Below are positions 27,112 through 35,585 of a DNA stretch of 64,000 nt, piece by piece. Both the position numbers and the translations under genes were made by a program. The stretch's first letter is position 1. Every line of letters begins with the position of its first letter. This DNA comes from Paracoccus yibinensis. GTDB lineage: Bacteria > Pseudomonadota > Alphaproteobacteria > Rhodobacterales > Rhodobacteraceae. The DNA lies in the NCBI RefSeq assembly GCF_030846195.1, contig NZ_JAVCWH010000001.1, forward strand, positions 248,001 to 312,000, written 5' to 3'. The notes beneath the pieces were generated by a model. That model was not told the origin of the DNA, did not search any database, and was given only the letters and a program-made list of their open reading frames with translations.

Positions 27112-27199
27112 CACAGAGGCTTCCTGCCGCGGGGCATTTGCATCAGCCGGAACTGCGCGATACGAGGGGCGCAACGTCACTTGGTCGGGAGAGAGAACC

Positions 27200-28219
27200 A
27201 TGGCTGTCAAAGTTGCGATCAACGGTTTCGGGCGCATCGGGCGCAACGTGCTGCGCGCGATCATCGAATCCGGCCGCACTGATATCGAAGTCGTTGCGAT
27301 CAACGATCTGGGTCCGGTCGAGACCAACGCGCATCTGCTGCGCTATGACAGCGTGCACGGCCGGTTCCCGGCCACCGTGACCGTGGACGGCGATTCCATC
27401 GATGTCGGCCGCGGCCCGATCAAGGTCACGGCGATCCGCAATCCGGCCGATCTGCCCTGGGGCGATGTGGACGTGGCCCTGGAATGCACCGGCATCTTCA
27501 CCAGCGGTGACAAGGCCGCAGTCCACCTGCAAAACGGTTCGAAGCGCGTGTTGGTCTCGGCCCCTGTCTCGGGCGAATGGTCGACCGACCGCGCGCTGAA
27601 GACGATCGTCTATGGCGTGAACCACCAGACCCTGGAATCCGAGGATCACGTGGTCTCGAACGCGTCCTGCACGACGAACTGCCTTTCGCCCGTGGCGCAA
27701 GTGCTGAATCAGGCGATCGGCATCGATCGCGGTTTCATGACCACCATTCACAGCTATACCGGCGACCAGCCGACGCTGGACACGATGCACAAGGATCTGT
27801 ACCGCGCCCGCGCCGCCGCCTTGTCGATGATTCCGACCTCCACCGGCGCCGCCAAGGCCGTTGGGCTGGTTCTGCCGGAACTCAAGGGCAAGCTGGACGG
27901 TGTGGCGATCCGCGTGCCGACGCCGAACGTCTCGGTCGTTGATCTGGTCTTCGAAGCCAGCCGCGACACCTCGGTCGAGGAAGTCAACGCCGCGATCAAG
28001 GCTGCGGCCGACGGTCCGCTGAAGGGAATCCTGGGCTATACCGAGGAGAAGCTGGTTTCGTCGGACTTCAACCACGATCCCCATTCGTCGATCTTCCACA
28101 TGGACCAGACCAAGGTGATGGAAGGCCGCATGGTTCGCATCCTGACCTGGTACGACAACGAATGGGGCTTCTCGAACCGCATGGCGGATACGGCAGTCGC
28201 GATGGGCAAGCTGATCTGA
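27200..28219 (+). CDS. gap: Glyceraldehyde-3-phosphate dehydrogenase, type I
   Basis: Glycolysis/gluconeogenesis: G3P to 1,3-bisphosphoglycerate with NAD. 339 residues. Rossmann start [18 protein letters not shown], catalytic Cys157 in [10 protein letters not shown] and His184 in [10 protein letters not shown], end [12 protein letters not shown]. Asp36 in AINDLG is the usual NAD-selecting position. A loop variant APVSGEW (121-127) differs from the common APAKG form. ATG at 27200 follows GGGAGAGAGAACC. Followed by a terminator. Confidence 0.97.
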   Translation: MAVKVAINGFGRIGRNVLRAIIESGRTDIEVVAINDLGPVETNAHLLRYDSVHGRFPATVTVDGDSIDVGRGPIKVTAIRNPADLPWGDVDVALECTGIFTSGDKAAVHLQNGSKRVLVSAPVSGEWSTDRALKTIVYGVNHQTLESEDHVVSNASCTTNCLSPVAQVLNQAIGIDRGFMTTIHSYTGDQPTLDTMHKDLYRARAAALSMIPTSTGAAKAVGLVLPELKGKLDGVAIRVPTPNVSVVDLVFEASRDTSVEEVNAAIKAAADGPLKGILGYTEEKLVSSDFNHDPHSSIFHMDQTKVMEGRMVRILTWYDNEWGFSNRMADTAVAMGKLI

Positions 28220-28226
28220 ACCTTCC

Positions 28227-28252
28227 GGCGGCGGGGACGACCCGCCGCCTTT
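28227..28252 (+). terminator. Terminator of gap
   Basis: GGCGGCGGG (28227-28235), 5-base loop, CCCGCCGCC (28241-28249), then TTTA. Eight bases after the gap stop. The T tract overlaps the stop codon of the convergent SDR gene. The U run is short, so efficiency may be partial. Confidence 0.7.
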
Positions 28253-29003
28253 ACGCCGTATAAATCAACCGCGCGGCCATCCCGCCATCGACAACAAAGC
28301 GTTGTCCGGTGATGAAGCCCGCATCGTCCGACGCCAGAAACGCAACCACTCCGGCGATATCCTTCGGATCACCGATCCGACCAACGGGGTGCTGCGCCTT
28401 TTCCGCTTCGGTGTGCTCAGCAACGCTGCGGTTTCCCTTTTTCTGGTATGCGGCCGTTTCGATCCATCCGGGCAGGATGGAATTAACCCGGATCTTCGGT
28501 CCAAGGCTGACGGCAAGGGCATGAGACAGGGCCAGCAGCGCCCCCTTGGACGCGGCATAGCTTTCCGTTTCCGGTTCAGACTGCAAGGCGCGGGTCGAGG
28601 ACATCAGCAGGATGGACCCAGACGCCTTTCTAAGCAAAGGCACCGCTTCGCGAATCATCAGGAACGCGCCTGTCACATGGCTGTCCAGCATCCGCCGCCA
28701 ATCCTGCAAGGCAAGATTTTCGATGGGACCGTTCTGCGGATCGGCAATTCCGGCATTCGAGACAAGAAGATCAAGACCGCGATCACCCAGCCAGTCTCTT
28801 ACTTGGCTGAAACCCGTGCGAACCGCAGACTCGTCCGACACATCCACCACAAGGGCAAGCAGTTCGGGATCGTCAGCCTTCGCCTCGGCCACCGCTTCCC
28901 CGTCCAGATCGAATAGGGCAACACGCCAGCCATCCGCTCTCAGTCGTTGAACGATTCCCTTTCCGATACCCTGCGCACCGCCCGTGATCAGCGCCGATTT
29001 CAT
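28251..29003 (-). CDS. Short-chain dehydrogenase/reductase
   Basis: Classical SDR, 250 residues. NAD(P) motif TGGAQGIG (7-14), NAG motif SNAGIADP, catalytic Ser136, Tyr149 and Lys153 (SYAASK), C-terminal VVDGGMAARL. An Asp after the second strand (FDLDGE) favours NAD. ATG at 29003 chosen because AGGAG lies upstream; an earlier ATG is weaker. Substrate unknown. Convergent with gap; 55 bases downstream of the small 99-residue gene on the same strand. Confidence 0.88.
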   Translation of the reverse strand: MKSALITGGAQGIGKGIVQRLRADGWRVALFDLDGEAVAEAKADDPELLALVVDVSDESAVRTGFSQVRDWLGDRGLDLLVSNAGIADPQNGPIENLALQDWRRMLDSHVTGAFLMIREAVPLLRKASGSILLMSSTRALQSEPETESYAASKGALLALSHALAVSLGPKIRVNSILPGWIETAAYQKKGNRSVAEHTEAEKAQHPVGRIGDPKDIAGVVAFLASDDAGFITGQRFVVDGGMAARLIYTA

Positions 29004-29058
29004 CCCATGCTCCTGTCGCAATGGCAGAACAACAGGCCTCGGCCTTTGATCGTTCCCC

Positions 29059-29358
29059 CTAGCGGACCTTGGTCAGACGGCGCGAATTGGCGCGAGTCCG
29101 CTTGCCATATGGCCGGAGGGCCGCCGACATCACGCGTTCGGCGCTTGCACCCCGACCCGCAGCCTGCGCCATGGCAAAAAGCGATTCGGTGGCGGCAGCC
29201 TGCTTTTCAGCGACCATCCGGAACGGCTCGCCCGGAGCCTGGGCCATCATGCCCATCATCCCCGCCGTGCGAAGGCCGATCACAGTCTGTGCTTCTATGG
29301 CCATCCGGGCGAACTGCGCCCACAACCGAACGGGATTCTTGGGCATCATCGGAAACAT
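29059..29358 (-). CDS. Small conserved protein, possibly phasin-like
   Basis: 99 residues, Met/Ala-rich, no signal peptide: MFPMMPKNPVRLWAQFARMA, a hydrophobic helix IGLRTAGMMGMMA, then MVAEKQAAATESLFAMAQAA and a basic tail KRTRANSRRL. In related genomes similar proteins carry a doubtful antifreeze label. The amphipathic Ala-rich helix with EKQAAATESL resembles phasins, which would suit a PHA-storing cell; this is inference. Divergent from pyrC. Confidence 0.55.
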   Translation of the reverse strand: MFPMMPKNPVRLWAQFARMAIEAQTVIGLRTAGMMGMMAQAPGEPFRMVAEKQAAATESLFAMAQAAGRGASAERVMSAALRPYGKRTRANSRRLTKVR

Positions 29359-29456
29359 GGGTTCATCCTTTGGATCGTTCGTTCAATCTGGGCTGACGCC
29401 TGCGTCAACACAAGTACGACCTTGATCCATGTGTCCGGTATTTTAGTGATCGCCGC

Positions 29457-29484
29457 TTGGCAACCCTGCCTTGCCATGTATAGA
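29457..29484 (+). promoter_or_regulatory. Candidate promoter of pyrC-pyrE
   Basis: TTGGCA (29457-29462), 16-base spacer, TATAGA (29479-29484). The predicted transcription start would fall within a few bases of the pyrC ATG at 29493, so the transcript would be leaderless or nearly so. Good match, but without experimental support. Confidence 0.45.
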
Positions 29485-29492
29485 GGCAGGCC

Positions 29493-30533
29493 ATGACCGA
29501 CCGCATCACCCTTTGCCGCCCTGACGACTGGCACCTTCACCTGCGCGACGGCGCGATGCTGGCGGCGGTCGCGCCCCACTCCGCCCGCTTCGGCCGTGCG
29601 ATCATCATGCCGAACCTTGTTCCGCCGGTGGTGACGGGCGCGCAGGCTGCGGCCTATCGCGACCGGATCATGGCGGCACTGCCCGAAGGCGCGGCCCTGG
29701 AACCGCAGATGACGCTGTATCTGACGGACGCAACGGACGCGGACGATGTTGTTGGCGCGTTCCGCGATGGCATCATCCGGGCGGTGAAGCTGTATCCCGC
29801 AGGCGCCACGACCAATTCGGCCAGCGGCGTCACCGATTTCGACCGTGTCCAACCCGTGCTGGAGGCGATGGCCGAGGCGGGCGTGACCCTGTGTGTCCAC
29901 GGCGAAGTGACCGATCCGACCGTTGACATCTTCGATCGCGAGGCCGTCTTCATCGACCGTGTGCTGGACCCCCTGCGTCGCCGGACCCCCGGGCTGCGCG
30001 TGGTGATGGAACACATCACCACCAGCGAGGGCGTGGACTATGCCCGTTCGGGCGGCGATAACCTGGCGGCCACGATCACCACGCATCACCTGATCATCAA
30101 TCGCAATGCGATCCTCGCCGGGGGGATCCGCCCGCATTACTATTGCCTGCCCGTCGCCAAGCGCGAATCGCACCGCCTGGCGCTGCGCGAGGCGGCGACC
30201 AGCGGAGAGGCGCGGTTCTTCCTTGGCACCGACAGCGCGCCTCATGCGGACAGCGCCAAGCTGCAACCCTGCGGCTGCGCGGGCTGCTTCACCGCGCCGA
30301 ACACCATGTCGATCCTGGCCCAGGTCTTCGAGGACGAGGGCGCGCTGGACCGTCTGGAAGGTTTCACCAGCCTGCATGGCGCCGCCTTCTATCAACTGCC
30401 CCCGAACGACGACCGGATCACGCTGATCAAGCGCGACAAGCCTGCCGAATACCCCGCCCAGATAGCAGCAGGCGGCGAGACCGTCACCGTCTTCGACCCC
30501 GGCTTCCCGCTTTACTGGCACCTGGAGGAGTGA
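29493..30533 (+). CDS. pyrC: Dihydroorotase (class II)
   Basis: Third step of pyrimidine synthesis: cyclises carbamoyl-aspartate to dihydroorotate with a two-zinc centre. 346 residues. Zinc ligands in WHLHLRDG (His14, His16), carbamylated lysine at about 99 ([14 protein letters not shown]), later HGEVTD and [10 protein letters not shown], and the aspartate in GTDSAPH. The stop overlaps the pyrE start by one base (TGATG), so the two are coupled. Confidence 0.96.
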   Translation: MTDRITLCRPDDWHLHLRDGAMLAAVAPHSARFGRAIIMPNLVPPVVTGAQAAAYRDRIMAALPEGAALEPQMTLYLTDATDADDVVGAFRDGIIRAVKLYPAGATTNSASGVTDFDRVQPVLEAMAEAGVTLCVHGEVTDPTVDIFDREAVFIDRVLDPLRRRTPGLRVVMEHITTSEGVDYARSGGDNLAATITTHHLIINRNAILAGGIRPHYYCLPVAKRESHRLALREAATSGEARFFLGTDSAPHADSAKLQPCGCAGCFTAPNTMSILAQVFEDEGALDRLEGFTSLHGAAFYQLPPNDDRITLIKRDKPAEYPAQIAAGGETVTVFDPGFPLYWHLEE

Positions 30534-31204
30534 TGACCCTGACCTTCCCCTCGCGTGAGGAGATTGCCCGCCTGTCCGCCCGGATGCTGCTTGAAATCAA
30601 GGCCGTGGACTTCAACGCGGCCCAGCCCTTCACCTATGCCTCGGGCCTAAAGGGGCCGACCTATGTTGACTGCCGCCGCATCATCAGCTTTCCGCGCGTC
30701 CGCGCGACGCTGATGGACTTCATGGCCGCGACCGTGATGCGCGACGCAGGCTTCGAGGCCTTCGACAATGTCGCGGGCGGCGAGACTGCAGGCATCCCCT
30801 TTGCCGCCATGGTCGCGGAGCGGCTGGGCCTGCCCATGACCTATGTGCGGAAAAAGCCCAAGGGCTATGGCCGCAACGCTCGGATCGAGGGCGTGATGAC
30901 CGAGGGCCAGCGCGTGCTGCTGGTCGAGGATCTGACCACCGACGGTGGCAGCAAGTTGTCCTTCGTGGACGCGATTCGCGACACGGGGGCGACCTGCGCG
31001 CATACGGCGGTCATCTTCTACTACGGGATCTTTCCAGAAACGACGCAGCGGCTGGGTGACCATGGTGTAACGCTGCATCACCTCTGCACCTGGTGGGACG
31101 TGCTGGCCGAGGCCCGCGCGCAAGAGGCGTTCGACCAGCATACCCTGGCCGAGGTCGAGACCTTCCTGACCGACCCCCGTGCCTGGCAGGCGGCGAACGC
31201 CTGA
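30533..31204 (+). CDS. pyrE: Orotate phosphoribosyltransferase
   Basis: Fifth step of pyrimidine synthesis: orotate plus PRPP to OMP. 223 residues. PRPP-binding motif [14 protein letters not shown], substrate segments [16 protein letters not shown] and [15 protein letters not shown] at 30533 overlaps the pyrC stop and follows GGAGGAG inside the pyrC end. Coupled with pyrC. Followed by a DnaA-box-containing gap before dnaB. Confidence 0.96.
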   Translation: MTLTFPSREEIARLSARMLLEIKAVDFNAAQPFTYASGLKGPTYVDCRRIISFPRVRATLMDFMAATVMRDAGFEAFDNVAGGETAGIPFAAMVAERLGLPMTYVRKKPKGYGRNARIEGVMTEGQRVLLVEDLTTDGGSKLSFVDAIRDTGATCAHTAVIFYYGIFPETTQRLGDHGVTLHHLCTWWDVLAEARAQEAFDQHTLAEVETFLTDPRAWQAANA

Positions 31205-31205
31205 C

Positions 31206-31214
31206 TTATCCACA
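31206..31214 (+). promoter_or_regulatory. Consensus DnaA box upstream of dnaB
   Basis: TTATCCACA is an exact match to the DnaA box consensus. It lies directly after the pyrE stop and about 100 bases before dnaB, with a partial second copy (GTCCACAG) following. It could make dnaB expression respond to DnaA or simply titrate it. No other exact copy was noticed in the window. Confidence 0.5.
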
Positions 31215-31312
31215 GGCAGTCCACAGTTCGGCCCCCTGAAATCGCACGGCGCGCCGTTCCCCGCGCGGGTCTTCGGGTGTAGAACGGATCCGAAGACCAA
31301 AGGGGGCAGTCC

Positions 31313-32800
31313 ATGACCAATCTGCGCGCCATCATTCCGGGCCAGCCCGTCGGCGCCGAGGAGACGCCCTCGATCCCCTTCTCGCTGGAGGCCGAGCAGC
31401 AGCTTCTTGGCGCGCTGCTGACCAACAACGACGTTTTCGATCGCGTCAGCCAGATCATCAAGCCGGATCATTTCTATCACCCGGTCCATGCGCGCATCTT
31501 CGACATCTGTTCCGAACGCATCCGCAAGAACGCCCTGGCCAGCCCCGTCACGATCAAGGCCTTTCTGGAACATGACGAAGGGCTGAAGGAACTGGGCGGA
31601 CCCGCCTATCTGGCGCGGATGGCGGGTGCCGCCATCAGCGCCTATGCCGCGCGCGATTACGCCCAGATGATTCGCGAATTCGCACTGCGCCGCGAGCTGA
31701 TCCAGTTGGGCCAAGACATTTCCGCCCGCGCCGCCACGGTCGAGGTCGGCGACGAGGCAGAAGAACAGATCAAGGCCGCCGAACAGACGCTGTACAAGCT
31801 GGGCGAGGCTGGCACGGCCGAACGCGGCTTCCAGTCCTTCCTCAAGGCCGTGACCGGGGCCGTGCAGGCGGCCAACGCGGCCTATCAGCGCGACGGCAAG
31901 CTGTCGGGGATCTCGACCGGGCTGATCGACCTGGACGGCAAGATGGGCGGGCTGAACAATTCGGACCTCATCATTTTGGCGGGTCGTCCCTCGATGGGGA
32001 AAACCTCGCTTGCGACCAACATCGCCTTCAACATCGCCAAGGCTCACAAGACCGGCGAGCGCCCCGACGGGACCATCGGCACGGTCGAGGGCGGCGTGGT
32101 GGGCTTCTTCAGCCTGGAAATGTCGGCCGAACAGCTTGCCGCCCGGATCCTGTCCGAGGCGGCCGAGGTGCCATCGGAACGCATTCGCAGCGGCAACATG
32201 GACGAGGCCGAGTTCCGCCGCTTCGTCGAGGCCGCGCATGCCTTGCAGAACTGCCCGCTGTATATCGACGACACGCCCGCCCTGCCGATCAACCAGCTTG
32301 CCGCCCGCGCCCGCAAGCTGAAGCGGACGCATGGGCTGGACGTGCTGATGGTGGACTATCTGCAACTGCTGAAGGCCGCCTCCGCCAAGGACAGCCGCGT
32401 GAACGAGGTCAGCGAGATCACGCAGGGCCTGAAGGCGGTCGCCAAGGAGTTGAACATTCCGGTCATTGCCCTGTCGCAGCTGTCGCGGCAGGTCGAAAAC
32501 CGCGACGACAAGCGCCCGCAACTGTCGGACCTGCGCGAATCCGGGTCCATCGAGCAGGACGCCGACATCGTGATGTTCGTGTTCCGCGAGGAATATTACA
32601 AGGAACGCGAAAAGCCGTCGGACAGCGACCTGGACGCCATGGCTAAGTGGCAGCAGGTCATGGAACAGTGCCACGGCAAGGCCGAGGTGATCCTGGGCAA
32701 GCAGCGCCACGGCCCCATCGGCACGGTCGAGCTGTCCTTCGAAGGCCAGTTCACCCGCTTCGGCAACCTGGCGAAGGACCGGCAGTCGCAATGGGATTAG
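31313..32800 (+). CDS. dnaB: Replicative DNA helicase
   Basis: Hexameric helicase that unwinds DNA at the replication fork. 495 residues. N-terminal domain from SLEAEQQLLGALLTNNDVFD (23-42); RecA-like domain with Walker A GRPSMGKTS, motif around FFSLEMSAEQLAARIL, Walker B MVDYLQLL, and C-terminal LSDLRESGSIEQDADIVMF. No intein. ATG after AAAGGGGGCAGTCC. The last 10 bases overlap the next gene. Confidence 0.97.
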   Translation: MTNLRAIIPGQPVGAEETPSIPFSLEAEQQLLGALLTNNDVFDRVSQIIKPDHFYHPVHARIFDICSERIRKNALASPVTIKAFLEHDEGLKELGGPAYLARMAGAAISAYAARDYAQMIREFALRRELIQLGQDISARAATVEVGDEAEEQIKAAEQTLYKLGEAGTAERGFQSFLKAVTGAVQAANAAYQRDGKLSGISTGLIDLDGKMGGLNNSDLIILAGRPSMGKTSLATNIAFNIAKAHKTGERPDGTIGTVEGGVVGFFSLEMSAEQLAARILSEAAEVPSERIRSGNMDEAEFRRFVEAAHALQNCPLYIDDTPALPINQLAARARKLKRTHGLDVLMVDYLQLLKAASAKDSRVNEVSEITQGLKAVAKELNIPVIALSQLSRQVENRDDKRPQLSDLRESGSIEQDADIVMFVFREEYYKEREKPSDSDLDAMAKWQQVMEQCHGKAEVILGKQRHGPIGTVELSFEGQFTRFGNLAKDRQSQWD

Positions 32801-33147
32801 GGCTGCCGGTCCCCGTCGTCACCATCGGCCTGCTGATTGCGTCGAACGTCTTCATGACGGTGGCGTGGTATGGGCACCTGAAGTTCAAGACCGCGCCTCT
32901 GATCACGGTCATCGCGGTCAGCTGGTTCATCGCGCTGTTCGAATACATCCTGCAAGTGCCCGCCAACCGTATCGGTCACGGCCACTTCAGCGCGGCGCAA
33001 CTGAAGACCATCCAGGAGGTCATCAGTCTGTCGGTCTTCGCGCTGTTCTCATGGTTTTATCTGGGCGAACGCATCGGCTGGCAGCATGGCGTGGGCTTTT
33101 CGTTGATCTGCCTCGGCGCCTGGTTCATCTTCCACGACTTCAGTTAG
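32791..33147 (+). CDS. DMT-superfamily small membrane protein (DUF486/DMT_6)
   Basis: 118 residues, four membrane helices: VVTIGLLIASNVFMTVAWYG, ITVIAVSWFIALFEYIL, EVISLSVFALFSWFYLGE and HGVGFSLICLGAWFIFHDF. This is the DUF486 pattern, a four-helix member of the drug/metabolite transporter superfamily with no known substrate. It starts inside the dnaB end (ATG at 32791), so it is probably expressed by read-through from dnaB. Confidence 0.85.
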   Translation: MGLGLPVPVVTIGLLIASNVFMTVAWYGHLKFKTAPLITVIAVSWFIALFEYILQVPANRIGHGHFSAAQLKTIQEVISLSVFALFSWFYLGERIGWQHGVGFSLICLGAWFIFHDFS

Positions 33148-33261
33148 CTGTCAGCCCTGGACGTGCCGAAGCCAGGGAGGATCTGGCCGCTCGAGGCGGG
33201 ATGGGCTAAAGGGGTCTCAGCCACGCTTAGCGCAGCCAGAAACCCTCTACCCGAGAACCTG

Positions 33262-34338
33262 ATGCTGCACGCAATCACCCGGCTGGCTCATCCCGGCGCC
33301 ACCATCGCCATGTCCCGCTTTGCGGCGGATCATCCTGAATACATCACCGGGACCAAGACAGGACCATGGAGAATGCAGCTTCCCCTGGGCGGCTTCGACG
33401 TACGCCAGGATGGGGCGGCGCTTCTTGTCGAGGCGTCGGGGGTCAACCCCATCGGCCTCAGCTATATGAAGCTGATCTTCGTGGATCACATCCGTGAGTA
33501 TCTGGCCGAGGAAGTGGAACTGCACTGGGACGGCGATGGGCAGTCCCACGGCATTCCGCCTTTCTTCCGGGAAACGCGAGTCACGGCGTCGCGCCGCCTG
33601 ACCCCTTCGATGCAGCGGGTGACGCTGACGGTTCCCGACCTGCAGGACCTGCCTCTGGACGAGTTGCACGTCCGCCTGCTTCTGCCCCCCGCGGATCGTC
33701 CTGCGAACCTGCCGCCGGTCTGGCCGATGCTGACCGCCAGCGGCGCCCTGAGTTTTCCGGGCGGAGCGGATGCCTTGCTGGTGCGCGTCTATACCATCCG
33801 CCATGTCGATCTGGCGCGCGGCGAAGTCGAAATCGACTTCGTGCTTCATCCGACTGCGGAAACCTCGGCCGCCAGATGGGCCGCGACTTGCCGCCCGGGC
33901 GATGTTGCGGGTCTGCTGGGTCCGGGCGGGGGCGCGATCCCCCAGGCGCCGCGCCTGCTTTTGCTGGGGGACGAGACGGCACTGCCGGCCATAGCCCGCA
34001 TCCTGGAGGCCACATCGCCCGGAACCCGCTGCGAGGCGATCATCGAAGTGAACGGCCCCGAAGATGAACAGCCTCTGGCAGGTCCGGTCGAATGGCTGCA
34101 TCGCAGCGGCGCTGCGCCCGGCACGACGCGGTTGCTGGCAGAGGCGCTTGGCAAGCGGCATCCCTCGGACGATCTTTACGTATGGGCCGGGTGCGAGTTC
34201 GATGCCTTCCGCGATATTCGCCGCCACGTCCGTTCGATCTGGAAGCTGCCGCGCGACCGGCACATGGTGGCAGCCTACTGGCGGCGCGGCGTGGCCGGTG
34301 AAATGGCAGAGGAGCCGCACCACAGTTCGGCCGCCTGA
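33262..34338 (+). CDS. Siderophore-interacting (ferric reductase) protein with N-terminal DUF2218
   Basis: 358 residues. Residues 1-90 match DUF2218 (about LPLGGFDVRQDGAALLVEAS then SYMKLIFVDHIREYLAE). From about 95 a ViuB/SIP flavin reductase: FAD-binding barrel with RVYTIRH (RxYT motif), then FVLHPTAETSAARWA, WAGCEFDAFRDIRRH and WKLPRDRHMVAAYWRRG. It would reduce ferric siderophore in the cytoplasm to release iron. ATG at 33262 chosen; the upstream open frame lacks similarity. Converges on the importer and receptor genes, completing a siderophore module. Confidence 0.88.
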   Translation: MLHAITRLAHPGATIAMSRFAADHPEYITGTKTGPWRMQLPLGGFDVRQDGAALLVEASGVNPIGLSYMKLIFVDHIREYLAEEVELHWDGDGQSHGIPPFFRETRVTASRRLTPSMQRVTLTVPDLQDLPLDELHVRLLLPPADRPANLPPVWPMLTASGALSFPGGADALLVRVYTIRHVDLARGEVEIDFVLHPTAETSAARWAATCRPGDVAGLLGPGGGAIPQAPRLLLLGDETALPAIARILEATSPGTRCEAIIEVNGPEDEQPLAGPVEWLHRSGAAPGTTRLLAEALGKRHPSDDLYVWAGCEFDAFRDIRRHVRSIWKLPRDRHMVAAYWRRGVAGEMAEEPHHSSAA

Positions 34339-34358
34339 CGGCGGACGACCGCATCGCT

Positions 34359-35585
34359 CTAGTTACTTGCTGCCTGGACGGTCCTGCTGTCCAGCCGCTG
34401 CAGCATCACGACCGCCAGAACAGGAAGAACGGCAGCAAGGCTGAAGAACACGCCATAGCCTGCGTGCTGCGCCACCATTCCCGCGACAAGACCCAGGCCC
34501 ATGCTGAGCGCGCCGTCAAGGCATTGGAACAGGGTGAAGTCCACCCCGCCCTGCCCCGGATCCGACCACAGCATGAACTGCGTGTAAAGTGCCGTGAAGC
34601 CGATGGCCGACAACGCCGATCCCGCCAGCAGCGCCGCCGCGACCGGCAAGGCGGGCGGAAGGTCCACCCCAGCCCCTGCCAGGGCAAGGGACGCCATCAG
34701 GATGGCCTGGCAAGCCAAGGCGCCGATCAGGGTTGTCCGCACCCCCAGATGCCGGACCGACATCCCTCCGACAAGCGCCCCCAGCAGTCCCAAGACCAGG
34801 CTGCCAAGGCCGTTCAGAAGGCCAACCGACGCAAGGGGAATGCCCCTGTCGATCAGGAACGGCCCCAGCATCCCCAAGGACAGCTTCTGCGCCACGACAA
34901 AGATCGCCGTCAGCATCAGCCCCTGCCGGATTTCGTGCCGGGCCAGCGCGCGGCGCAGGCTTGGGCGCGGGCCTGCGGCCGGGGGCGCTGCGGCCCCGCG
35001 TGCGGTCATGGCGAACCACAAGATCAGGACAGCCACCAGCCCGGCCATGAACCAGACTGCCCCCGTCCAGCCGAGCCGGGCGACCAAGACCAGAAGCAGC
35101 CCTGCGCCGATCGCCGATCCGACATAGGCGCCCCCGACCTGCGCGGCATTGCCCCAGCCATGTTCGCGGCGCGCAAGGACGCCAACCGCATGGCCGTCAA
35201 TGATGATATCGGCGCTTGCCGTGGCGAAGGCCACCACCATCAGGCAGGCCAAGGCCGGCATCAGCGGCACCAGACCGACGACACCGGCGGCCAGCAGTCC
35301 CAGAACGGCGATCAGCCCGAACGCCACGACCAGCAGGGCGCTGCGAGGCGGTCGGTCCCGAGGCAATCGCCACCCCTCGATCATCGGCGACCACAGGACC
35401 TTCAGCGCCCAAGGCGCGATCAGCAGGGACAGAAGGCCGATGTGGTCCAGGGGCAGGCCCTGGTCGCGCAGCACGGAGGGCAGCCCGCCCCAGGTCAGGC
35501 CGCCGATCACGCTTTGCGCGACATAGGCGGCCCACAAACCGGACAGGATCGCGACCTGTCCAGGCTGCCCCGCATCCCGCGCCAT
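34359..35585 (-). CDS. Siderophore importer, MFS RhtX/FptX type
   Basis: Inner-membrane permease, 408 residues, about 12 helices. Opening [20 protein letters not shown] then [20 protein letters not shown] and IDGHAVGVL fit the AmpG-like RhtX/FptX family, which imports rhizobactin 1021 or pyochelin after TonB-dependent uptake. Its ATG overlaps the receptor stop by one base (TGATG), so the two are coupled. The exact siderophore cannot be read from sequence. Confidence 0.82.
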   Translation of the reverse strand: MARDAGQPGQVAILSGLWAAYVAQSVIGGLTWGGLPSVLRDQGLPLDHIGLLSLLIAPWALKVLWSPMIEGWRLPRDRPPRSALLVVAFGLIAVLGLLAAGVVGLVPLMPALACLMVVAFATASADIIIDGHAVGVLARREHGWGNAAQVGGAYVGSAIGAGLLLVLVARLGWTGAVWFMAGLVAVLILWFAMTARGAAAPPAAGPRPSLRRALARHEIRQGLMLTAIFVVAQKLSLGMLGPFLIDRGIPLASVGLLNGLGSLVLGLLGALVGGMSVRHLGVRTTLIGALACQAILMASLALAGAGVDLPPALPVAAALLAGSALSAIGFTALYTQFMLWSDPGQGGVDFTLFQCLDGALSMGLGLVAGMVAQHAGYGVFFSLAAVLPVLAVVMLQRLDSRTVQAASN

